Part shown: positions 49,693 to 59,354 of the stretch, in pieces
Layout: every line of letters starts with the position of its first letter
How positions within the stretch are numbered: the first letter of the stretch is position 1
Assembly (NCBI RefSeq): GCF_029212375.1
Contig: NZ_JARGNU010000001.1
Coordinates: 62,001 to 126,000, forward strand
DNA: 64,000 bases
Reading direction: 5' to 3'
DNA from: Zhongshania sp.
GTDB taxonomy: Bacteria > Pseudomonadota > Gammaproteobacteria > Pseudomonadales > Spongiibacteraceae
The notes under the pieces: generated by a model
What the model was told of the DNA's origin: nothing
The model's input: only the letters and a program-made list of their open reading frames with translations
Databases searched by the model: none
Translations under genes and position numbers: made by a program

Positions 49693-51102
49693 TTACTGAG
49701 AGTACAGCATTTGAGAATCGAGTTCCGTCAGAATTTGATCCAATATGCGGCTGATATGGGTTTGCAGGCGAATCCGTTCAATATGTGGCCAAGTTGCCTG
49801 TTCGCCAGCGTTGATCAGTGCTAGCGCTTCTTCGCTGCTGCGACCCGCCAATAAGGCCATTGGGTTGTGTATTCGGCTGGGCGGTAGAATATTAATATCG
49901 CCGGTATAGGTTTGTGAGAGCACTTGGCCGAGCATGGTCGCGGCGCTATTAAATGCAGACTGGTTTGCGCCAGGATGGCGGAGTAGTTTATTACCCGCCA
50001 ACAGCCACTCTCTTGTGGTGTTCTTAAACGCACGTTTAATGACAGCTAGCCCAACCGAGGATTTTTCGCGGTGAATAAAGGGCAGTGCGGCAGGGTTGGT
50101 TTGGCTGACGATAAAGTGGTTAACGCCATATAAACGGGTAATACGCTTTATTGGCATATCGTCGGAGATTGAGCCATCAATCCATTTGCGGTCTTCGAGG
50201 TAGGGGCGAATATTGCCGTGCTCGTCTTTGGCCTGAAGGGTAACGGCGGGAAAAAAGCCAGGAAACGCACTTGACGCCATTACCGCGTCGCGCACCAGTA
50301 CGTTGGGCGAGGCGATGGCATTAAGGAGTCGCGATGATTGGTGTTTTTCCACGGGCGCGACCGACACATTTAGCTTGTAACCGGTTAATTTCTGGGCTTC
50401 TTGGAAGGTTATTTCGGGGATTAGGCGGCTGTATAATTCGGTTACCACTTTGAGTGAGATTGGTTGCCGGCGCAGCAGTCCAAAGCTTGGCAGTGCGCCG
50501 TTGTTTTGCTCAACTTCGAAGCGAATATATTCTGGGTCAAAGATTTTTTCGAGTTGTTCACGGGAGTGGGTGCCAACCAATGAACCTATTAACGCGCCAC
50601 CGCTGGAGCCGCTAATAATCTTGGGCAGTAGGTCTTGCTCCCACAGTGATTTTACAACGCCTAAATGAAAATAAAACAGCGTGCCAGAGCCACTAAGCAT
50701 TAGCGCAGACCGGCCGAAACAATGGCTGGCGCGCTGAAAAAAGTCTGCCTTTTGTGCCAAAGTGATGTCGGTGACGTCTTTGCTTGCGAGGTGCAATAAG
50801 GCCTCGCCGATTTCGGTGGTGTATTCGTCGATCAGCAATTTGGTGCCAAAGGCGGCGCGCTTGTATAGCAGCGCGTTGCCCATGCCCGCCATATTGCCGT
50901 GAATTCCTTCGTTTAGGGCAAATAAGAGGCCTTTGGTGTCTCCTCCGGCCCGCTTTTCTCTGAGCTTGGTCAGCCTATTTCGAATTGAACGGTAGTCGTA
51001 CAAACGGCTGCTTTCCGCTTGCCGCCAGCCGATCATGCCGGTTTTGCGATCGCGCTCAATTGCGGCTTCACGCCATTCATTGTAGTTGCTAGCTTGCGTC
51101 AT
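49693..51102 (-). CDS. patatin-like phospholipase/TAG lipase with DUF3336-type N-terminus
   Basis: LMLSGSGTLFYFHLGVVKSL, GSSGGALIGS (GxSxG), DGSISDDMPIKRI catalytic Asp. Confidence 0.87.
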   Translation of the reverse strand: MTQASNYNEWREAAIERDRKTGMIGWRQAESSRLYDYRSIRNRLTKLREKRAGGDTKGLLFALNEGIHGNMAGMGNALLYKRAAFGTKLLIDEYTTEIGEALLHLASKDVTDITLAQKADFFQRASHCFGRSALMLSGSGTLFYFHLGVVKSLWEQDLLPKIISGSSGGALIGSLVGTHSREQLEKIFDPEYIRFEVEQNNGALPSFGLLRRQPISLKVVTELYSRLIPEITFQEAQKLTGYKLNVSVAPVEKHQSSRLLNAIASPNVLVRDAVMASSAFPGFFPAVTLQAKDEHGNIRPYLEDRKWIDGSISDDMPIKRITRLYGVNHFIVSQTNPAALPFIHREKSSVGLAVIKRAFKNTTREWLLAGNKLLRHPGANQSAFNSAATMLGQVLSQTYTGDINILPPSRIHNPMALLAGRSSEEALALINAGEQATWPHIERIRLQTHISRILDQILTELDSQMLYSQ

Positions 51103-51181
51103 TGGTGATCCGTTCGTAATGGGTGAGCTGAGTGCAGTGCTGCGGGAGCGAGTGCTATTGTGCCTAGCCAATTTTGAATCG

Positions 51182-52600
51182 CTATTTCAATAGTTGGCAC
51201 AACAGCGCGAACTCCGCTTGTAAGCAGTTCACCATAAAATCGTCGTCGGGAAGAATATCTTCTGTGGTGGTGATGGTAACGCTAAGTGCGCCGTTGTAGC
51301 TCATCACCACAAAAAACAGGCCCATATGATCACCTAACGGTACCATACCGTATTGTTCTCGGCACTGGGCGCCGCGTAAATAAAAGGGTTTTGCTGGCCC
51401 AGGCACATTCGAAATGGCGAGATTGCACATTTTTCCGGTAACGCCAGACGCAAGTAGTAATTTGGTGAACGCAGCCATCCCTAAACTGGGCAACTGTTGG
51501 CTTAGATCGGTGACCATTCGCGCGGCTAGGCCGGTGCGTGCGGCCTTGGCATCTTGGGTGGTTGCAACAATAAGCTGCAAGCGCTCGATGGGGTCGCTAA
51601 TTTGGCTGGCCAGATTAATGGCCATAGCGCTGATATTATTGCCGTCGTCGGCAGCGCCACCGGGGCTGCGTGCGTTAATGGGTACCCATGCGACCAGTGG
51701 CGTATTGGGTAATTCACCGTGATGGTCTAGATAGCGGTTCAGGGTGCCGCTGCAGAGGCCTAATATCACATCGTTTAAGGTGGCGCCAGGCGCTAATTTG
51801 CGCAGGGATTTGAGTTGCTCTAGTGAAAAAATGTGCGTTGCAAGCTTTTTGCTCGGGCTAACGGCTTGGTTAAAACGGGTTTTCGGCACCGGCGGCTTTT
51901 TCACTGGCGGAAGGTTTTCGGTTTGGCTTTTGTTAACGCGCCGTGATTTTAGCTGGGTAAAAACGCGATTGGCGGCATTAATCGGTGAGTTTAGGTAATT
52001 ATTGCCCGCAGTGCGCAGCAATTGTTGGCGGCGCGGGTAGGGGTAGGCTTGCTCGACGGCTTCGGCATTTTGGGGGGTGTCGGGCACATCGGGGCTGTCG
52101 TCGTGCAAGCCGAGAAACAGCTGCATTGCCGAGGTGCCGTCAATGGCCGCGTGATGAATCTTGATGAGCAGAGCGAAGCTGCCTTTTTGTAAGCCTTCAA
52201 TATTGTCTAAACCACTAATGAGATGAATTGCCCACGGTGGACGGCGCAAATCCAGCGGCCGAGAATGGAAGTCGGCGGCGGCCTTGTTTAGCGCTGCACG
52301 ATCGCCAGGCGCCGCTGCGCGGGTCTCGCTAAGATGGTTTTCAAGCTTGAAATGCGGATCTTTTGCCCAGTAGGGGTAGTCGAGATTCATCGCAACTGAC
52401 TTGATGCGGTGGGTGAAAATAGTGCTTAGATGAAGTCGATTTTGTAACTGTAATTTGATCGCTGCCAGTGGGTCGTAATCTGCTTGGCCCGGCTCGAGTG
52501 TCTCGGGCGGTGTGTACACGCAAATCATGGTGGCGTTAGATAAATTATTTTCGGTTTCCATATAAAGAAACTGAGCGTCTTGTGGCTTAAGCTGCTTCAT
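51182..52600 (-). CDS. wax ester synthase/diacylglycerol O-acyltransferase (WS/DGAT)
   Basis: LLIKIHHAAIDGTSAMQLF (HHxxxDG), NDVILGLCSGTLNRYL, AISNVPGPAKPFYLRGA. Confidence 0.94.
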   Translation of the reverse strand: MKQLKPQDAQFLYMETENNLSNATMICVYTPPETLEPGQADYDPLAAIKLQLQNRLHLSTIFTHRIKSVAMNLDYPYWAKDPHFKLENHLSETRAAAPGDRAALNKAAADFHSRPLDLRRPPWAIHLISGLDNIEGLQKGSFALLIKIHHAAIDGTSAMQLFLGLHDDSPDVPDTPQNAEAVEQAYPYPRRQQLLRTAGNNYLNSPINAANRVFTQLKSRRVNKSQTENLPPVKKPPVPKTRFNQAVSPSKKLATHIFSLEQLKSLRKLAPGATLNDVILGLCSGTLNRYLDHHGELPNTPLVAWVPINARSPGGAADDGNNISAMAINLASQISDPIERLQLIVATTQDAKAARTGLAARMVTDLSQQLPSLGMAAFTKLLLASGVTGKMCNLAISNVPGPAKPFYLRGAQCREQYGMVPLGDHMGLFFVVMSYNGALSVTITTTEDILPDDDFMVNCLQAEFALLCQLLK

Positions 52601-54174
52601 GTTGTCGCCTTCTTGATGCGTGGAGTCCTTTTGATTGGGGTCGGCTGCGCTGGAGAGTGAGTCGATTTTTTCGCTGCAGGTAATGGCGCAGCTGTGACCT
52701 GGCTTGGCTCTGGGCTTGTAAAGCCCAGCGCTTGCAAATACTGTTGCCTAACGTCGGCAATGTGGGTGTCGAGCTCTGCTCGCTTCCAGTGACTGGTGTC
52801 GATGGGCGGCAGAATTTCGACGGTGACCTTGGCTGAGTGATAGAGCGAGTCGCCCTTAGTTTGCACATTTAGGGAGTTATGTATTACCACGGGAACGATA
52901 TTTACTTTTGCATCTAAGGCTAGGTGAAATGCACCTTTTTTGAACGGGCCAGGTTTGCGCGTACTGCTGCGAGTACCTTCTGGGGCCACTGCGACACTGC
53001 GACCCTCTTTGGTGATGGCTTCTATTAATGGCGCCATACTGGCAATAGCGCTCTTGCTGTCGTCGCGGTCGATGGGAATCACTCCTGCAAACTCATAGGC
53101 ATCTGATAATAAGGGTACCTTACCAAATGCGCGCTTGCCGATTCCCGCGTAATTTTCGCGCAATAATTTGAGAATAATAAAGCCGTCGGCGTTACTTTGA
53201 TGATTGAAAATAACCACGCTGGCGGGGTTGTCGCGTAAATAATGTTCGTTGATTAGTTCGATATCCATGCCGATTAATTTGCACACGCTGTCTGTGAAGT
53301 GCTTCAGCATAAAGCCGCGGCCGCGTTTGCGGTCGCCTTCAAGGTGGGCGACACCTAAACCGCCGAGGTAGCTTGCGACCAGCGATATATAAACCCCCGC
53401 AGTGCCGCCTAATTCGCGCAATCGCCAGCGGCGGGGTTTAAAATCGACACTGAACCAATCTTTGAAATCGGCGTGCTGTTTAAGGCGCGGATTGGGGTTG
53501 ACGGCGGTGGGGTGACCAACAACCTCTAACAGCGGTAGGTCTTCATCGCTGTCGGTATAGAAAAAGGCGTTGTCCAAGCTGCAATTTAGCTGGCTTGCTA
53601 ATTTCTCGGCGGCCAGCCGTTTACCAAAGCCCCAGCAAACGGGCATGGTAACAGTGCCGGTAAACTGATCTTGATCAACCACATAGTGCGAGCTGGCAAT
53701 ATGGTCGATCTGAAGTTGTTGTGCCACTAAGCTAATCGCTTGCTCCGGTGCCGACGAGGCGATAGCAACAATGTGGCCGCGAGCGCGGTGGGCGGCTATG
53801 AGCGCCCGCGCTTCTGGGTAGATCCGCTTGTTGAGCTGGGTCTCGTAGACGTGTTCACACAAGTCGCTAAATTCCTGTACAGGACTGCCTTTTAAGAATG
53901 ACGCGCCAAGCTCCATAAGGCCGTGATCATCCATCAGCCCTAGCTGATGGTTAATTATCGCAAGTACCACCCGTGCAAAATCGTGCTTGGTGATATCGCC
54001 GCGCCGCAATTGCTCGCGCAAGATAAATAGCGAGGAATAACCCGCAATTATGGTGCCGTCAAAATCAAATAGGGCCAACGTGCTTGGCCCTGGTAGTGTA
54101 TTGTTGATTTCGGCTAGCAAGTCATCAGTGGTCGACACTATGGGTATCCCTCGTGTGTAGATTGCGTTGCTCAT
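52597..54174 (-). CDS. HAD-IB phosphatase/1-acylglycerol-3-phosphate acyltransferase (PlsC) fusion
   Basis: N-terminal LALFDFDGTIIAGYSS HAD motif; C-terminal VIFNHQSNADGFIILKL (HxxxxD) and VAPEGTRSSTRKPGPFKKGAFHLA. Confidence 0.9.
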   Translation of the reverse strand: MSNAIYTRGIPIVSTTDDLLAEINNTLPGPSTLALFDFDGTIIAGYSSLFILREQLRRGDITKHDFARVVLAIINHQLGLMDDHGLMELGASFLKGSPVQEFSDLCEHVYETQLNKRIYPEARALIAAHRARGHIVAIASSAPEQAISLVAQQLQIDHIASSHYVVDQDQFTGTVTMPVCWGFGKRLAAEKLASQLNCSLDNAFFYTDSDEDLPLLEVVGHPTAVNPNPRLKQHADFKDWFSVDFKPRRWRLRELGGTAGVYISLVASYLGGLGVAHLEGDRKRGRGFMLKHFTDSVCKLIGMDIELINEHYLRDNPASVVIFNHQSNADGFIILKLLRENYAGIGKRAFGKVPLLSDAYEFAGVIPIDRDDSKSAIASMAPLIEAITKEGRSVAVAPEGTRSSTRKPGPFKKGAFHLALDAKVNIVPVVIHNSLNVQTKGDSLYHSAKVTVEILPPIDTSHWKRAELDTHIADVRQQYLQALGFTSPEPSQVTAAPLPAAKKSTHSPAQPTPIKRTPRIKKATT

Positions 54175-54497
54175 CGTTAAGCTATTGCAAATTATATGTT
54201 TTTGCGGTGCTGTGAAAACAGATATTCTTTGTTTACTTGGTGCAGGTAAAGTGTTGCGCTAGATAGGTTTCTGCTAGTTTGGTGTTTAGCTATAACCGGA
54301 TTATGCTTATATTGCAATATTAATTAGTATGCAAAACGATAGCAAGCGTATTGTAAGGTTGCTAAGTCTGTGTCTATAATGACTTTAGTAGCGACGATGC
54401 TCTATGTCGTCGGTGATTAGGCCGCAAAAAGTGGTTGCATGTCGGGTGGGCGTTAATGCGCTCGCGTCAAGCTCAGATAACAGTAGAGAGGTGTATT

Positions 54498-55268
54498 TTG
54501 AAAGGCTTATCGGGAAAAATAGCGATTGTAACCGGTGGTGGTAGCGGTATTGGTGAAGCGATTGTGCTTCGTTTAGCGGCAGAAGGTTGTCATGTAGCTT
54601 TGTTTGATATCAATCCCGAGGCTTCGGCTGCGGTGGTTGAGAAGTCAAAAGCTGCTGGCGCGAGTGGATCTGTGGTGCCGTACATGACAGATATCACCGA
54701 TCTTACCGCCGTAGAGGCCTCGGTTGCCAAGGTTGAAGACGAGTTGGGACCAATCTGGATGCTGGTTAACAATGCTGGCTGGGACAAGCCCGCGCCTTTC
54801 TTAACTACCGGCCCCGATTTGTGGCAAAAAATTATAAGCCTTAACTTGCTTGGCCCAATCAACCTGCATTCTGCAGTGTGTAAGCGCATGGCTGAGCGCA
54901 AAGGCGGCCGTGTGGTGAATGTTGCCTCGGATGCTGGCCGTGTTGGCACGAGCAACGAAGCGGTTTACTCTGCTTGTAAAGGCGGCACTATCGCGTTTAC
55001 TAAGTCGATGGCCCGCGAGCTAGCCCGCAGCAACGTACTGGTTAACGCAGTGTGCCCTGGTCCCACTGATACTCCAGCCATGGCGGCAGTGGTAGGAACT
55101 GGCCCAGAAGCTGAAAAGTGGAAAGAGTCTATGGCCAAGGGCATTCCATTGCGTCGCATGGCACAGCCAGATGACTACCCCGGTATGATCGCCTTTTTAG
55201 GCAGCGACGACGCTTCCTATATGACTGGGCAGGCAATCTCGATTTCCGGCGGTTTGACCATGAGCTGA
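54498..55268 (+). CDS. SDR oxidoreductase, 2-hydroxycyclohexanecarboxyl-CoA dehydrogenase (BadH)-like
   Basis: IAIVTGGGSGIGEAI, NNAGWDKPAPF, NVASDAGRVGTSNEAVYSACKGG, VCPGPTDTPAMA, C-terminal SISGGLTM; TTG start after GAGAGG. Confidence 0.82.
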   Translation: MKGLSGKIAIVTGGGSGIGEAIVLRLAAEGCHVALFDINPEASAAVVEKSKAAGASGSVVPYMTDITDLTAVEASVAKVEDELGPIWMLVNNAGWDKPAPFLTTGPDLWQKIISLNLLGPINLHSAVCKRMAERKGGRVVNVASDAGRVGTSNEAVYSACKGGTIAFTKSMARELARSNVLVNAVCPGPTDTPAMAAVVGTGPEAEKWKESMAKGIPLRRMAQPDDYPGMIAFLGSDDASYMTGQAISISGGLTMS

Positions 55269-55332
55269 CACCACTGCAGACGCCCCTGAAAAGGGGTGTT
55301 GTCGGTGAGTTATTATTTACAAGGAATACACT

Positions 55333-56124
55333 ATGTTTGCGACTACACCTTACGAAGACATTATTTACGAAAACCGCAATGGCGCGGCGTGGATCATTAT
55401 CAACCGTCCCAAGGTCTATAACGCCTTTCGCGGAAGAACCATTGAAGAGTTGATTCATGCATTTTTGACCGCTGCCAGCGACAAAACTGTTGGTGTTGTG
55501 GTGTTAACCGGCACTGGCGATAAAGCATTTTGTACCGGTGGTGATCAGTCTAATCACGATGGCGACTACGATGGCCGCGGTGTTGTTGGTTTGCCAATTG
55601 ATGAGCTGCAATCAGCAATTCGTGATATTCCCAAGCCTGTTATTGCGGCGGTAAATGGCTATGCAATTGGCGGTGGTCATGTACTTGCAACCATTTGCGA
55701 TCTGACCATTGCTGCAGACACCGCGCAAATGGGTCAAGTTGGACCTAAAGTGGGTTCAGTTGATGCTGGCTGGGGTACCGCTTACCTAGCGCGTATTGTT
55801 GGCGAGAAGAAAGCGCGCGAAATTTGGTATATGTGTAAGCGTTATACCGCTCAAGAAATGGCCGATATGGGCCTAGTAAACAAGGTCGTGCCGGCGGCAG
55901 AGCTAGAAGCCGAAGTGACCAGCTGGTGCGAGACCATGTTGCAGCACAGCCCAACGGCAATGGCCTTGGCGAAGCGCTCATTCAACTGCGACAGCGAGTC
56001 GATTCGCGGCACCAGTATGATGGCGTTGAACGCGGTTAAAATGTACTACGATACTGACGAATCTAAAGAAGGTGTTAACGCCTTTAATGAGAAGCGTAAG
56101 CCCGATTTTCGTAAGTTCATTTAA
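55333..56124 (+). CDS. crotonase family, 2-ketocyclohexanecarboxyl-CoA hydrolase (BadI)-like
   Basis: NAFRGRTIEELI, AFCTGGDQSNHDGDYDGRGVVGLP, QVGPKVGSVDAGWGTAYLARIVGEKKAREIWYMCKRYT, YYDTDESKEGVNAFNEKRKPDFRKFI; very close to remembered BadI/MenB-like sequences. Confidence 0.87.
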   Translation: MFATTPYEDIIYENRNGAAWIIINRPKVYNAFRGRTIEELIHAFLTAASDKTVGVVVLTGTGDKAFCTGGDQSNHDGDYDGRGVVGLPIDELQSAIRDIPKPVIAAVNGYAIGGGHVLATICDLTIAADTAQMGQVGPKVGSVDAGWGTAYLARIVGEKKAREIWYMCKRYTAQEMADMGLVNKVVPAAELEAEVTSWCETMLQHSPTAMALAKRSFNCDSESIRGTSMMALNAVKMYYDTDESKEGVNAFNEKRKPDFRKFI

Positions 56125-56256
56125 GCCTTGCTAATCATCGGCGGTGTGCTGTGTGTAACAGCTCGCCGTCGATTATTTGCTTAGTATTTGATCGTGTTGG
56201 ACCGCATTATAATTTGATAAAACCCTGCGGTGTAGCCAAGCAAATTTGCGACGAGG

Positions 56257-57021
56257 ATGCATTGTATGTCCCTCAGCCCAGTCGCGGAGTTTAATTCCCT
56301 TAACGCCGCTTACAGTCGTGATGTTCTACGCACTAGCCGCGCAAGCGAGCTGGCACTTTTCCTTTACGATGTGTCTGATGAAGGCCCGTCGATCCGTTTT
56401 TTGTATAATACTGGTATAGCGCCGGAGCTGGTTACTGTCTATCGGCAAAGCGTTTTTCGTGATGATCCATTGCTGCCCCACGGCGGCGCTAGCGATAAAT
56501 TGTTAGGTGTTCGTGAGCTTGGCATGTCGCATTTGCCCGCTAAACAGTTTAGCGCCTCGGGCACTTACTACACCCATGCCTTACGCGGCGCTGGCTATAT
56601 TGAAACCGCGGCCTTGTCGCGGCAGTTAAGTCGGCGGTTTTACTTGGTGGCGGGAATGCTATTGGGTCAAGGTGCGCGTCAGTCTCGGCATATTTATGCG
56701 GAGAGTGCCGTGGACAAAACTCAAAACTGGTTGCTAAGCGCGGCAGATCATATGATCGATAGCGGTATTCTCAGCTCGTGGCGAGAGAGTGAGTCTAGTA
56801 AATCGGCTTGCCCGCTGGCTGATATTCCGGAGCGGCATTTACTGGTGTTAACACCAAGAGAAAAAGACGTGCTTGCCGAAATGTTGCGGGGCTTTAGCAA
56901 TAAACAGATAAGTGCCTGCTTGGGCTTGTCGGAGTACACGATTGAAAATCATCTGCGTCGTATCTACAAAAAATTTGCCGTTCACAGTCGTACGGCCTTG
57001 ATCGCCACCCTGAGTCACTAA
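56257..57021 (+). CDS. LuxR family transcriptional regulator (paralogue of 21830-22549)
   Basis: LTPREKDVLAEMLRGFSNKQISACLGLSEYTIENHLRRIYKKFAVHSRTALIATL. Confidence 0.87.
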   Translation: MHCMSLSPVAEFNSLNAAYSRDVLRTSRASELALFLYDVSDEGPSIRFLYNTGIAPELVTVYRQSVFRDDPLLPHGGASDKLLGVRELGMSHLPAKQFSASGTYYTHALRGAGYIETAALSRQLSRRFYLVAGMLLGQGARQSRHIYAESAVDKTQNWLLSAADHMIDSGILSSWRESESSKSACPLADIPERHLLVLTPREKDVLAEMLRGFSNKQISACLGLSEYTIENHLRRIYKKFAVHSRTALIATLSH

Positions 57022-57058
57022 AACGTGGTTGTTAGTTGCTCAGGGTGGTTTGGGGTGC

Positions 57059-58204
57059 TTACAAGCTATCTAGCGCTTGGGTGTCGTCAATCGCGTGAGT
57101 CATGCGGCTGATAAACTCCAAGCTGGTGTCGCGGGGCTGCATATCTGGCACATCGGGATTGGGGCTGAGTACCGGTGTCCACCATGCGAGCGCGCCGAAC
57201 AGGTTCTGGCGGTAGTAATTCCATGCTTCGCTAAAGGGAGTGTCGGCCCCGCCATTGGCTTTCAATTCTTTTAAGTAATGCTGAATTAAATCTTTTTCCC
57301 AAGCGCGACGGTCACCGGTGGGTAAACTGGTCGAGATCACATAGGCTAAATCGCGGCCCCAATGACCAACACACATACATTGCCAATCGCTCAGGCCCAT
57401 GTGTTTATCGGCGGTGATATACCAGTTTTTAAGGTGAACATCAGAGTGAACCACGGTGTGCGGCAAGCTTTTATGCGCGTTTACACTGGCGAGGGTGGCG
57501 GGCCAAATTTGGTCGGCTTTTTTGAATAGGTTGGCTGGAATGACTTCTCTTGCTTCTTGAAAACCAATGTCGGCCTGCGGCCCAAAGCCCGCTTCGTTGG
57601 CGGTAATAGTGAAAAAATCAGACCACGTGTTGAGGTACGATAGCTCAGATTTTAACGCCTCGCTTTGATAATATTTGCCGTGGAGTTTAGCGAGAATGCT
57701 CAGCTGTTCCTTGGCTAGCTGTTCAGTAATTACAGTGGTGTGGTCACTAAACGTGACGCTGCCGGTCATGTCATCTAGCATCACGATCGAGTTAAGGGTG
57801 TCTGGATTAAAATTCGCAAAGCGCGCGGTAGGCGCTTCGATATCAAGCTGTGGCCGAACAATATTGTAAAACTTTACTTCGCCTTCAATCGCGCCATTCA
57901 TGCCGAGCAGGCAGCGGCTGGGTAGGGCAAATGTGGCCTTACAGAATACGCTGCGGGGCAAGCTGTGTTGCTCTGAACTGTACTGGATTTCAATGCGCCG
58001 GCGGCTTGATGTGCCTTCGTCTTCGGGGCCAAGGGTAAAGCCTGTCACCTTTGTGCCATTGGCCTTTGCGCCAAGTACGTCGTCTAACCAGTCGGTGGTA
58101 ATGTCTTCAAAGGCCATGGGTATTTCGTCGCGACTGCGAACGGGTTTACGCTCGGCGGTTTCCTTGTCAAAGGCGGCTTTTATTTGCTCGAAGTTCATTT
58201 TCAT
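57059..58204 (-). CDS. phosphotransferase, ecdysteroid kinase-like/APH family
   Basis: HTVVHSDVHLKNWYITADKHMGLSDWQCMCVGHWGRDLAYVIS. Confidence 0.8.
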   Translation of the reverse strand: MKMNFEQIKAAFDKETAERKPVRSRDEIPMAFEDITTDWLDDVLGAKANGTKVTGFTLGPEDEGTSSRRRIEIQYSSEQHSLPRSVFCKATFALPSRCLLGMNGAIEGEVKFYNIVRPQLDIEAPTARFANFNPDTLNSIVMLDDMTGSVTFSDHTTVITEQLAKEQLSILAKLHGKYYQSEALKSELSYLNTWSDFFTITANEAGFGPQADIGFQEAREVIPANLFKKADQIWPATLASVNAHKSLPHTVVHSDVHLKNWYITADKHMGLSDWQCMCVGHWGRDLAYVISTSLPTGDRRAWEKDLIQHYLKELKANGGADTPFSEAWNYYRQNLFGALAWWTPVLSPNPDVPDMQPRDTSLEFISRMTHAIDDTQALDSL

Positions 58205-58286
58205 GATGAATTCACCTGATGCTTATTGTTTGAATTGACTATTTTGATGTAACTAAGGCTAACAGGCTGGGCGCCGTTCTTCGATA

Positions 58287-58300
58287 GACGGATTTCCGTC
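58287..58300. promoter_or_regulatory. perfect palindrome in a divergent intergenic region, operator candidate
   Basis: GACGGA-TT-TCCGTC read directly between 58204(-) and 58439(+). Confidence 0.4.
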
Positions 58301-58438
58301 AATATAAAGGCTAGCGAAAGGTTCGCATGTGTAGTATATTTTGAGCCTTATATCGCTGACTGGCAATCGAGCCGCAGTGCCTGACACTCCTTGTGCCTAC
58401 GAATCAGCACTTCTAACGAGTAGAGGATAGACCAAATT

Positions 58439-59230
58439 ATGTCGGATGCCCCAATTCATTATGCTGTAGATGCCCGTGGCGTAGCGACAGTAACCCTTAT
58501 TCGGCCAGAAATACACAATGCCTTCGACGACACCGTAGTGGCGGCGTTGAGCGAGGCATTTGCGACAGTAGCGCAAGATGATTCGGTAAGAGCGCTAATA
58601 TTGGCGTCTACCGGTAAGAGCTTTTGTGCAGGTGGCGACCTAAATTGGATGCGGCGCATGGCGCAGTATGGTTATGAAGAGAATCTGCGCGATTCCGAAT
58701 TACTGGCTGAAATGTTGCGCCGTTTAAACACCTTGCCAAAATTGACAATCGCCCGAGTACAGGGCGCTGCCTTTGGTGGTGGTGTTGGTTTGGTGAGCTG
58801 CTGTGATATTGCGGTGGCATCGCCAGCGGCGGCATTTTGCTTAAGTGAAGTAAAAGTCGGTATGATTCCGGCAACTATCAGCCCCTATGTTATTAACGCC
58901 ATTGGCGAGCGCGCATCGCGTCGCTATTTCACCACCGCCGAACTTATTGATGCGGCCAAGGCTAGGGAGTTGGGCTTGGTTACCGAGTTGGTCGAGTCTG
59001 ACGAGCATTTAGACGAGGGCATCGAGCGGATTTTAAAGAGCCTTCTGCGCAATGGTCCGCGAGGCGTTGGCGAAGCAAAGCGCCTCATTATCGACTACGC
59101 AAACCGCGAGATTACCCCCGAGCTAATCGCCGACAGCAGTAAACGTATTGCTGAAACCCGCGGCAGCGCTGAAGGCCAAGAGGGTTTAACCGCTTTCCTA
59201 GAAAAGCGTAAACCCAGCTGGATAGTGTAA
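58439..59230 (+). CDS. enoyl-CoA hydratase, methylglutaconyl-CoA hydratase-like
   Basis: FCAGGDLNWMRRMAQYGYEENLRDSELLAEMLRRLNTLPKLTIARVQGAAFGGGVGLVSCCDIAVAS, CLSEVKVGMIPATISPYV. Confidence 0.9.
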   Translation: MSDAPIHYAVDARGVATVTLIRPEIHNAFDDTVVAALSEAFATVAQDDSVRALILASTGKSFCAGGDLNWMRRMAQYGYEENLRDSELLAEMLRRLNTLPKLTIARVQGAAFGGGVGLVSCCDIAVASPAAAFCLSEVKVGMIPATISPYVINAIGERASRRYFTTAELIDAAKARELGLVTELVESDEHLDEGIERILKSLLRNGPRGVGEAKRLIIDYANREITPELIADSSKRIAETRGSAEGQEGLTAFLEKRKPSWIV

Positions 59231-59354
59231 AACCAATTGAATAGTTAAAAAATGTCATCGTTCTGGCGTATGTATGCCAAGGACGGTTTAAGCGAGTAAG
59301 CCAAGCACTGCAATTGTGGTGCACCATTTTCTACACGATCTATAGGTACTGACT

